Assembly: GCA_023818785.1 (NCBI GenBank)
Contig: JAMWCO010000068.1
Coordinates: 1 to 7,433, forward strand
Direction of reading: 5' to 3'
Origin: Candidatus Omnitrophota bacterium
GTDB lineage: Bacteria > Ratteibacteria > UBA8468 > B48-G9 > JAFGKM01
DNA: 7,433 bases
The position numbers and the translations under genes are program-made. The stretch's first letter is position 1. Each line of letters starts with the position of its first letter. Below the pieces are notes generated by a model. It was given only the letters and a program-made list of their open reading frames with translations. It made no database searches and was not told the origin of the DNA. Shown in pieces: positions 1 to 6,246 of this stretch.

Positions 1-936
1 ATCTTTTGTAGAGCCTGGATATTCAGCAGCCATTTTTCTCCAGAGATTTGCAGCATTTGTAATGTCATATCCACTTACTGCTGCTATATATGTTCCAAGA
101 TAATCTGCTTCTTTCTCAAATTCTTTTGAATATATAAGACCTCCTATATCCCCAAAAATTCCATGGGTACTTATTCCTGTTGTTATAGTTATTGCAATAT
201 CAAAAATTGAGCCAATAATTCTATTACCAAGGGTTTTCTTAACATGGTCTAAAACAGCATGTGCAATTTCATGTGATAGAACAAGAGCAAGTTCATTATC
301 TTCTTGTAAAAATCTCAATAATCCAGGTGTTACAAAAATCCTTTCTCCATCTGTCCATGAATTTATTGTATCACTTACTTGTGGATCTATAATTAAATGA
401 AGAGAAAAAGGGCATATTTTTGTAGATGGCACATTAAATTTTAAAATCTCTCCTTCTCTTTCTATAACAAATTCAACTACATCTTTTGTCTCTTTAATAT
501 TATTAATTGTTTTTGAAAATGTATCTAAATCTTTTATGTTTTTGCCTTCAATTTCAATTATCTTATCATTTACCTTCAATCCACTTTTAAAACCGCCAAA
601 ATCAGGATGTAAATAAAAAATTGTAGGAATATCCTCAACTATATACCTTTTTCTTACAATTGGTAATTGCTCCTTCTTATAATTTTTTGAACTATGAACA
701 ATAATTCCAAAAGAAATAGATGGTTTTCTATTATAATAATTTAAAGCACCTTTTAATAAAGGAAGTCCGACTTTATATAATCTTTCTTGTCTATCTAAAT
801 ATGTAAAAAGAACAATTTCTTCCTGTTTTTCTTTTTCTTCTTCTATCGCTTCTTTAGAAATCTGTGGTTGTTTTATAGTAGGAGCACATCCAGAAAATAT
901 AATTAAAGCAACAAAAATTTTTAATATTTTTTTCAT
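1..936 (-). CDS. PDZ-domain M48-family zinc metallopeptidase lipoprotein (3' end beyond window)
   Basis: This is a predicted secreted zinc protease, probably acting in protein quality control in the periplasm or at the outer face of the membrane. I translated 312 residues from the ATG at 936 with no stop up to the left edge, so the C-terminus is missing. Residues 1-17 look like a lipoprotein signal: two lysines, a hydrophobic stretch, then F-S-G-C with Cys17 as the lipidation site (Phe at -3 is tolerated but not ideal). Residues about 85-172 resemble a PDZ domain, including G-L-K-V-N-D-K-I-I-E-I-E-G. The catalytic motif H-E-I-A-H lies at 222-226, and E-A-D-Y-L-G at 276-281 supplies the third zinc ligand, Glu276. 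M48 proteins usually end soon after this point, so perhaps a few tens of residues are lost. The start is supported by a strong Shine-Dalgarno sequence. The gene begins 18 bp after the uvrD stop. The substrate is unknown; BepA and LoiP are family relatives, not shown orthologues. Confidence 0.88.
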   Translation of the reverse strand, partial: MKKILKIFVALIIFSGCAPTIKQPQISKEAIEEEKEKQEEIVLFTYLDRQERLYKVGLPLLKGALNYYNRKPSISFGIIVHSSKNYKKEQLPIVRKRYIVEDIPTIFYLHPDFGGFKSGLKVNDKIIEIEGKNIKDLDTFSKTINNIKETKDVVEFVIEREGEILKFNVPSTKICPFSLHLIIDPQVSDTINSWTDGERIFVTPGLLRFLQEDNELALVLSHEIAHAVLDHVKKTLGNRIIGSIFDIAITITTGISTHGIFGDIGGLIYSKEFEKEADYLGTYIAAVSGYDITNAANLWRKMAAEYPGSTKD

Positions 937-942
937 TTTTAT

Positions 943-949
943 CCTCCTT
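943..949 (-). promoter_or_regulatory. Strong Shine-Dalgarno site of the M48 peptidase gene
   Basis: On the minus strand the sequence reads AAGGAGG, followed by six bases (ATAAAA) and then ATG at 936. It is the best match to the anti-Shine-Dalgarno sequence at any gene start in the window and fixes the peptidase start. It lies entirely in the 18-bp gap after the uvrD stop, so this gene need not depend on translational coupling. Confidence 0.85.
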
Positions 950-954
950 ATCTT

Positions 955-2865
955 TTAATATGTTAAATCCCATTCTTCATATAAATCAGGAGAAATTTCC
1001 TCAATAAATATTGATTTTTTAATAGGTGCATATCTATAATGGTCATAAGAATAATATGTAATATAAAGGTCTTCTTTTGCTCTTGTAATACCAACATAAA
1101 AAATCCTTCTTTCTTCTTCAATAGCAGATATATCATTTTTTGAATAAGGATGTGGGAAATGATTATCACAGACACCTATGATAAAAACTATTCTCCACTC
1201 AAGACCTTTTGCCTGATGAATTGTTGAAAGGATAACTGCATTCTTTACATTTGGACTTTCTCCTTTTGAATATTCTTGTAAAGATGCTTCTGAAAGAAAA
1301 TCAGATATATTAGAATAAAGAGAGACAATTTCTTTTAAACTCTTTATATCTTGTAATCTTTCAATATCATCTTTATACTTTCTTGATAAATATTTTGCAT
1401 ATCCAGAATTTAAAATAAGGTCAATCCCATCCACAATTGATATATTTTTTAATTTTTCAATCAAATTTATATTCTCTTTTAAACTATCTTTTCCCCTTTT
1501 TATTATCTTTAATTCATCTATTTTCTCCTTAAATCCTTCTAATTCGCCTTCCTTTAATATTAAATCTATAATTTTTTGTTGTCCCTTTTGTCCTATCCCT
1601 TCACATAAATTAAATATTCTTTTCCATGAGAGTATATCTTTAAAATTTTGTAAAACTCTATAATATGCAACAACATCTTTTATATGTGCCTGTTCAAAAA
1701 ATCTTAAGCCTCCTCTTACAATATATGGGATTTTAAGTTTGGAAAGTTCTATTTCAAGTTCTGCTGCCTGATACCTTGAACGAAATAAAACACCTATCTC
1801 CTGCGGTTCTATCCCTATTTCAAGTAATTTATTTATCCTCTGTGAAACAAAAATACTTTCTTCTTTCATATTTCTACATTTAACAATAACTGGCTTTATC
1901 CCATTTTTTCTTACACTTATAAGATTTTTTGGAAATTGAACCTTATTATGTGAAATTACATTATTTGCAAAATTTAATATTTCAGGAGTACTTCTATAAT
2001 TAATATCAAGATAAAATATTTTTGCTTCTGGATAAATCTTTGGAAACTCAATTATATTTGAAATTGTTGCTCCTCTGAAAGAATATATACTCTGTGCATC
2101 ATCACCAACAACCATTATATTTTTATGTTTTTTTGCAACAAGATATAAAATTTTTGCTTGAAGTCTATTTGTATCATGATATTCATCAACAAGTATATAT
2201 CTAAATTGAGAAGAAATTTTATCTCCAGTTGACTGGTTTCTCATAATTTTAAGCCAATAAAGAAGTAAATCATCATAGTCAAGTTGATTTAAACTCCTTT
2301 TTATCTTCTGATATTCTTTTTGAATTTTTTCAACATCTGAAATTAAATTACTATATTCAGGGAAAAAACTTATTATAGTTTCTCTTAAATTTTCACATTT
2401 ATTTATTGACAAAGATATAAACTCTTTTATTTTGGAAGGATGGGGGAATTTATCCTTTTTGTTAATTTTTTCTATTATTTCCTTCAATATCAAAGCAGAA
2501 TCTTCTTCATCAATAATAGTAAAATCTGGATTTAAATTTACTTCTTTACCATATATTCTTAAAAATAAATTTCCAACATGATGAAAAGTCCCCCCAATTA
2601 GACTCTTTGGGAAAAAATTTAATATTTTTTCAATTCTATTTAACATTTCTTTCGCTGCTTTATTTGTAAAGGTTAAAAGTAAAATATTTGAAGGAGGTAT
2701 ACCTTTTTCAATTAAGTAACAAACCCTATAAACCAAAACTCTCGTTTTCCCACTTCCTGCTCCTGCAAGAACAAGGCATGGTCCTTCTCCATTTTTTATT
2801 ATATTTAATTGTTTTTCATTTAATCTCTCTTCATAAGATATAGATGGATAAAGTTTTACACTCAT
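955..2865 (-). CDS. UvrD/PcrA/Rep-type ATP-dependent DNA helicase (superfamily 1A)
   Basis: This 636-residue protein is a 3'-5' DNA helicase by family, expected to act in DNA repair or in clearing replication forks. Motifs visible in order are: Q motif around L-N-E-K-Q19; Walker A A-G-A-G-S-G-K-T at 34-41; motif Ia L-L-L-T-F-T-N-K-A-A; motif II D-E-Y-H-D-T-N from 227; motif III V-V-G-D-D-A-Q-S-I-Y-S-F-R-G-A at 252-266; motif IV Y-R-S-T-P-E at 290-295; motif V T-I-H-Q-A-K-G-L-E-W at 548-557; and motif VI with Arg595 in V-G-I-T-R-A-K. Motif II has His230 where UvrD, Rep and PcrA normally carry Gln. The protein ends about 40 residues after motif VI, so it lacks the C-terminal tail of full-length UvrD/PcrA (about 720-750 residues). 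It may therefore be a short UvrD-like paralogue, so I give no symbol. Its ATG shares a 4-bp ATGA overlap with the pyrB stop, and only a weak GGTAG lies upstream, which suggests coupling to pyrB. Confidence 0.93.
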   Translation of the reverse strand: MSVKLYPSISYEERLNEKQLNIIKNGEGPCLVLAGAGSGKTRVLVYRVCYLIEKGIPPSNILLLTFTNKAAKEMLNRIEKILNFFPKSLIGGTFHHVGNLFLRIYGKEVNLNPDFTIIDEEDSALILKEIIEKINKKDKFPHPSKIKEFISLSINKCENLRETIISFFPEYSNLISDVEKIQKEYQKIKRSLNQLDYDDLLLYWLKIMRNQSTGDKISSQFRYILVDEYHDTNRLQAKILYLVAKKHKNIMVVGDDAQSIYSFRGATISNIIEFPKIYPEAKIFYLDINYRSTPEILNFANNVISHNKVQFPKNLISVRKNGIKPVIVKCRNMKEESIFVSQRINKLLEIGIEPQEIGVLFRSRYQAAELEIELSKLKIPYIVRGGLRFFEQAHIKDVVAYYRVLQNFKDILSWKRIFNLCEGIGQKGQQKIIDLILKEGELEGFKEKIDELKIIKRGKDSLKENINLIEKLKNISIVDGIDLILNSGYAKYLSRKYKDDIERLQDIKSLKEIVSLYSNISDFLSEASLQEYSKGESPNVKNAVILSTIHQAKGLEWRIVFIIGVCDNHFPHPYSKNDISAIEEERRIFYVGITRAKEDLYITYYSYDHYRYAPIKKSIFIEEISPDLYEEWDLTY

Positions 2866-3785
2866 ATTTTTCTACCAATTACTAAATATAAAACAGCCAT
2901 TCTCACAGCAATCCCATTTGTAACTTGATTAAGGATTAACGATTTATCTTGATTTGCAACCTCTGATTTAATCTCTATCCCTCTATTCATTGGCCCTGGA
3001 TGCATAAGAAACGCTTTTGATTTTATCTTTTCATATCTTTTTTCATCTATTCCATATAAAAAACTATATTCTTTCAAAGAAGGTAGAAAATTTTCTTTCT
3101 GCCTTTCTCTTTGCAGTCTTAAAAGATAAATAATATCTGCCTTTTCTATTGCTTTTTCTATATCATATGTAACTTCTACTCCTGTTTTTTCAATATCTTT
3201 TGGAATTAAAGGAGGAGGTCCACAAACAATTACTTCTGCACCAAGTTTTTTAAATCCCCATATATTTGACCTTGCAACTCTACTATGCAATATATCCCCT
3301 ATTATAGAAATTTTTATCCCTTCAATCTTCCCAAATTTTTCCTTAACTGTAAATAAATCTAAAAGGGCTTGAGTTGGATGTTCATGACAACCATCTCCTG
3401 CATTTATAACAGATGATGAGACATTTTTACTTATAATTTCAGGTGCTCCTGAAATAGAATGTCTAACTATAAAACAATCTACTTTCATTGCTTCTATATT
3501 TTTTGCTGTATCAACTATTGTCTCTCCTTTTGATACAGATGAACTACTTACATCAAAACCTAAAACATCTGCACTTAACCTTTTTGCTGCAAGTTCAAAT
3601 GATGTCCTTGTTCTTGTACTTGGTTCAAAAAATAGATTAACAACAGTTTTCCCTCTTAAAGCAGGAACTTTTTTCACAGAACGAGTACTTACATCTTTGA
3701 ATGAATCTGCTACTTGAAGAATAACTTCAATTTCTTCTTTACTTAAATATTCAAGCCCTATAAGGTCTTTCCTTTTCCATTCCAT
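2862..3785 (-). CDS. pyrB: Aspartate carbamoyltransferase catalytic subunit
   Basis: PyrB joins carbamoyl phosphate and L-aspartate to form N-carbamoyl-L-aspartate, the committed step of de novo pyrimidine synthesis in the cytosol. The 307-residue length matches the catalytic chain. Visible signatures are the carbamoyl-phosphate loop F-F-E-P-S-T-R-T-R-T-S-F-E (Ser56 to Thr59), Lys86 in S-V-S-K-G-E-T, Arg108-His109, H-P-T-Q-A-L-L-D-L-F from His136, Arg169 in D-I-L-H-S-R-V-A-R-S-N, Arg223 and Gln225 in L-R-L-Q-R-E-R, and H-P-G-P-M-N-R-G at 262-269. All residues expected for catalysis are present. No regulatory subunit gene (pyrI) is adjacent, so it may act as a bare trimer or with another partner encoded elsewhere. 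The chosen ATG lies inside the 3' end of pyrR (28-bp overlap) and has no clear Shine-Dalgarno sequence. The next in-frame landmark, K-D-L-I-G-L, is the usual family N-terminus, which supports this start. The stop overlaps the uvrD start by 4 bp. Confidence 0.97.
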   Translation of the reverse strand: MEWKRKDLIGLEYLSKEEIEVILQVADSFKDVSTRSVKKVPALRGKTVVNLFFEPSTRTRTSFELAAKRLSADVLGFDVSSSSVSKGETIVDTAKNIEAMKVDCFIVRHSISGAPEIISKNVSSSVINAGDGCHEHPTQALLDLFTVKEKFGKIEGIKISIIGDILHSRVARSNIWGFKKLGAEVIVCGPPPLIPKDIEKTGVEVTYDIEKAIEKADIIYLLRLQRERQKENFLPSLKEYSFLYGIDEKRYEKIKSKAFLMHPGPMNRGIEIKSEVANQDKSLILNQVTNGIAVRMAVLYLVIGRKI

Positions 3786-4297
3786 TTTTTTACAACTACA
3801 ACTTCATCCTTTTTATCTATTTCTTTTAATCTTACCTCTACCATTTCATTTTCTTTAACATTTACCTTTTTCCCAACAAAATCAGGAGAGATTGGAAGTT
3901 CTCTATGCCCTCTATCAACAAGTACAAAAAGTTTAACAAACTTAGGTCTTCCAAGGTCTATTAAAGCATCAAGTGCTGCTCTTATTGTTCTCCCTGTATA
4001 TAAAACATCGTCAACAAGAATAACTTTTTTATCATCTATATTAAATAAAATCTCAGTTGTCCCAACAACTGGATGAGCACCTATTTTGCTAAAATCATCT
4101 CTATAAAATGTTATATCAAGATACCCAACTGGTATCTTTTTTGAAAAATTTTTATTGATTCTATCTGCAAGAATTGCTCCTCTTCTTTTTATACCAACAA
4201 TCACAGTATCTTTAATGCCAATCTCTTTTTCAATTTTTTTAGATATCTCCTTTAAAATCTTTTCTATTTCTTCTTTACAGATGATTTTCCTTTCCAT
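3758..4297 (-). CDS. pyrR: PyrR bifunctional pyr operon attenuator / uracil phosphoribosyltransferase
   Basis: PyrR-family proteins bind pyr mRNA in response to UMP or UTP and cause attenuation; many also make UMP from uracil and PRPP. The 179-residue length matches B. subtilis PyrR. The PRPP-binding signature V-I-L-V-D-D-V-L-Y-T-G-R-T spans residues 92-104. Other family segments are I-V-G-I-K-R-R-G-A at 33-41, L-D-I-T-F-Y-R-D-D at 60-68, A-L-D-A-L-I-D-L-G-R-P at 108-118 and L-V-D-R-G-H-R-E-L-P-I at 126-136. The last ten or so residues form a short basic tail encoded partly by the overlap with pyrB. The adjacent pyrB fits a pyrimidine role. The 19-bp gap from cysS is too short for a PyrR-responsive attenuator, so any such leader would have to lie upstream of gltX or at other pyr genes. 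There is no recognisable Shine-Dalgarno sequence before the ATG, whereas a promoter-like -10 sits immediately upstream. Confidence 0.95.
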   Translation of the reverse strand: MERKIICKEEIEKILKEISKKIEKEIGIKDTVIVGIKRRGAILADRINKNFSKKIPVGYLDITFYRDDFSKIGAHPVVGTTEILFNIDDKKVILVDDVLYTGRTIRAALDALIDLGRPKFVKLFVLVDRGHRELPISPDFVGKKVNVKENEMVEVRLKEIDKKDEVVVVKKWNGKGKTL

Positions 4298-4331
4298 AAG
4301 TTTATAATATCACAAATTAATTTTTTTTCCA
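4298..4331 (-). promoter_or_regulatory. Candidate internal promoter and leaderless start for pyrR
   Basis: Read on the minus strand, the gap before pyrR holds TGATATTAT, which fits an extended -10 (TGnTATAAT) with one mismatch; the hexamer TATTAT is at 4304-4309. Six bases, AAACTT, separate it from the pyrR ATG, so the A of the ATG sits where +1 would be expected. A weak -35-like TGGAAA (4 of 6 matches to TTGACA) lies 16 bp upstream at 4326-4331, inside the cysS 3' end. No Shine-Dalgarno sequence is present. A -10-like hexamer is easy to find by chance in such AT-rich DNA, so this rests mainly on its exact placement. Confidence 0.3.
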
Positions 4332-5705
4332 TCTTGTTCCATAAGGAGTATCTTCAAGCATTATCCCCTTTTCTTTTAAAACATTTCTTATTTCATCTGC
4401 CTTTTTATAATCTTTCTCCTTTCTTGCTTTTTCTCTCTCTTTTATTAAATTAAGAATATCTTCTGATAGAGATTCTTCCTTTTTTTCAATTATACATAAT
4501 ACCTTATCAATATCTTCAATAAATTCCCTTACTTCCTTTACATTATCCCTTCCAAATTCACCCTTTGAAAAGAAAATATTTACTTTTTTTATCAAACTGA
4601 ATATAGAAGAAAGAGCAGGAGAAATGTTTAAGTCATCATCAAGATATTCTATAAAACCTTCTTTTGCCTTTTCAATCTCTTTTTTTATTTCAGGATTATA
4701 TTTTTCATATCCACATATATTTAAACCTCTATAAAATTCATTATAATTTTTAACTGTATTTTCTGCTTGTTTTAATGAGTTTTCTGTAAAATTTAATGGG
4801 TCTCTATAATGTGTGGATAAAAGTAAATATCTTATTGCAATTGGATTATATCCTTTGTTAAGTAAATCCCTTAAAGTATAAAAATTGCCTTTTGATTTTG
4901 ACATCTTTTCTCCATTAACAAGAAGATGTGCACAATGAAGCCAATAATTTACAAATTTTTTACCTGTTGCTGCTTCACTTTGAGCAATTTCATTTTCATG
5001 ATGAGGAAAGATATTGTCAACTCCTCCTGTATGAATATCAAAACTTTCTCCAAGATATTTCATACTCATTGCTGAACATTCTATATGCCAACCAGGTCTT
5101 CCTCTCCCTATTTCTGTATCCCACCAGACTCCCTCTTCTTCCTTTACTTTTTTCCATAAGACAAAATCTTTAACATCTTCTTTTTCATATTCATCTTTAT
5201 CAACTCTTGCTCCTACTTTTATAGAAGATAAATCAATTCCTGATAATTTACCATAGGAAGGAAATTTTGAAATACTAAAATAAATTGAACCATCTTTATA
5301 ATAAGCATACCCTTTTTTAAGCAGTTTTTTTATAATCTCAACCATTTCATTTATATGTTCAGTTGCTCTTGGCATATAGTCAGGTTTTTTTAATCTTAAT
5401 CTCTCCATATCTTCAATAAAAATTTTTATATATCTATCAGTATACTCTCTTAAACTAATTCCCTTACTCTTTGCTCCATTTATTGTCTTATCATCAACAT
5501 CTGTAATATTCATAACCCTTATAACTTTATAACCTCTAAATTCAAGGTATCTATAAAGTAAATCCTCAAAAACATAGGCACGAAAATTACCAATATGTGC
5601 TAAATCATAAACAGTTGGACCACAAGTATATAACTTTACTATCTTTTCTTCAATTGGGGAAAACTCTTCCTTTCTTTTTGTTAATGTATTATAAAATTTA
5701 ATCAT
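4317..5705 (-). CDS. cysS: Cysteinyl-tRNA synthetase
   Basis: CysRS is a class I aminoacyl-tRNA synthetase that charges tRNA-Cys with cysteine using ATP in the cytosol. The 462-residue length is typical of the bacterial enzyme. The catalytic signatures are complete: C-G-P-T-V-Y-D from Cys28, the HIGH-type H-I-G-N at 37-40, N-I-T-D-V-D-D-K at 67-74, and KMSKS at 267-271. The cysteine-sensing zinc site is intact as Cys28, Cys210 (W-H-I-E-C-S-A-M-S), His235 and Glu239 (H-H-E-N-E-I-A-Q), matching the E. coli arrangement. The C-terminus has the usual R-E-K-A-R-K-E-K-D-Y-K-K-A-D-E-I-R helix and ends in D-T-P-Y-G-T-R-W. The ATG is preceded by GGAG at seven bases' spacing and overlaps the isomerase stop by 8 bp (ATGATTAA). 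The coding end holds a run of eight A before the TAA stop. Confidence 0.98.
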   Translation of the reverse strand: MIKFYNTLTKRKEEFSPIEEKIVKLYTCGPTVYDLAHIGNFRAYVFEDLLYRYLEFRGYKVIRVMNITDVDDKTINGAKSKGISLREYTDRYIKIFIEDMERLRLKKPDYMPRATEHINEMVEIIKKLLKKGYAYYKDGSIYFSISKFPSYGKLSGIDLSSIKVGARVDKDEYEKEDVKDFVLWKKVKEEEGVWWDTEIGRGRPGWHIECSAMSMKYLGESFDIHTGGVDNIFPHHENEIAQSEAATGKKFVNYWLHCAHLLVNGEKMSKSKGNFYTLRDLLNKGYNPIAIRYLLLSTHYRDPLNFTENSLKQAENTVKNYNEFYRGLNICGYEKYNPEIKKEIEKAKEGFIEYLDDDLNISPALSSIFSLIKKVNIFFSKGEFGRDNVKEVREFIEDIDKVLCIIEKKEESLSEDILNLIKEREKARKEKDYKKADEIRNVLKEKGIMLEDTPYGTRWKKN

Positions 5706-6246
5706 CTATTATCTCCGTTATCCTTTTTATATCAGGGTCAGTAAAAATATCTGTTTCATCTATACTCTGAGAAGAAAACTCACTAACTATTGCTCCATTA
5801 TCTCCTGCCTGAAACCAGTGTAATGTATCTGGTGGTATTGTATACTGCTGTCCTGGTTTTAAAATTATCTCATTCCAACATGTAAAATATTCCTTTCTTG
5901 ATTTTAATATTGCTTTTGGATTTTTTACTGGATTTCCTGGAACATATAAATAAACTTCTCCATATCTACATCTAAATGTTTCTTGTTTCCCTGGGTTTTT
6001 TGATGAAATTGGAGGATGTCTATGTTCTGGACAGGTCTGTCTTGGTAATAAAATCAATTCTTTTGCACAATATCTTTCATTATTAACATAAACAATTATC
6101 TGCACTCCAATTTCTTCAGGTATCCCAAGTCCACAATCAACAACTTCCATATTTTTATATTCTTGTTCTGTTATAACAATACCTGCTTTTTTTAATAATT
6201 CATACGCCCTTTCTTTCAATTCTTCAACTTTACTCCTTTTAATCAT
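5698..6246 (-). CDS. Cupin-fold D-lyxose ketol-isomerase (YdaE-type)
   Basis: This 182-residue protein closely resembles B. subtilis YdaE, a metal-dependent cupin that interconverts D-lyxose and D-xylulose and also acts on D-mannose/D-fructose. Family segments recognised are A-G-I-V-I-T near 21-26, V-Y-V-N-N-E-R-Y-C-A-K-E-L from 52, P-R-Q-T-C-P-E-H-R-H-P-P at 68-79, K-Q-E-T-F-R-C-R-Y-G at 87-96, Q-Y-T-I-P-P-D-T-L-H-W-F-Q-A-G at 134-148, and D-I-F-T-D-P near 166-171. The inferred metal ligands are His75, His77, Glu89 and His143, matching the YdaE pattern except for one-residue differences in loop spacing. The N-terminal helix is a few residues longer than in YdaE. The gene lies between gltX and cysS and overlaps both, so it is probably co-translated with them. 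No sugar transporter or kinase is nearby, so the physiological sugar cannot be told; a mannose/fructose role in sugar-nucleotide supply is as plausible as lyxose breakdown. Confidence 0.9.
   Translation of the reverse strand: MIKRSKVEELKERAYELLKKAGIVITEQEYKNMEVVDCGLGIPEEIGVQIIVYVNNERYCAKELILLPRQTCPEHRHPPISSKNPGKQETFRCRYGEVYLYVPGNPVKNPKAILKSRKEYFTCWNEIILKPGQQYTIPPDTLHWFQAGDNGAIVSEFSSQSIDETDIFTDPDIKRITEIIDD
5713..5716 (-). promoter_or_regulatory. Shine-Dalgarno site of cysS inside the isomerase gene
   Basis: GGAG on the minus strand lies seven bases before the cysS ATG at 5705 and falls within the last codons of the isomerase gene. It supports the ATG at 5705 as the cysS start, which gives the standard M-I-K-F-Y-N-T N-terminus. 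Confidence 0.6.

Noticed and set aside
963..1175. Second minus-strand frame inside the 3' end of uvrD
   Set aside because: It is out of frame with the helicase, whose motif VI and C-terminus are intact in the main frame, and it resembles no protein family.
4320..4328. Run of eight A before the cysS stop as a programmed frameshift site
   Set aside because: A one-base slip would add only a short tail ending at a stop early in pyrR, and the zero-frame product already has a normal family C-terminus.
4320..4331. T-run on the plus strand near the cysS end as a terminator
   Set aside because: The run is a string of A on the transcribed sense strand, inside coding sequence, with no hairpin beside it; no plus-strand gene precedes it.
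4928..5173. Plus-strand open frame opposite cysS
   Set aside because: It has no ribosome binding site and no recognisable protein features, and lies wholly within conserved cysS coding sequence; the pyrimidine-rich antisense strand explains it.
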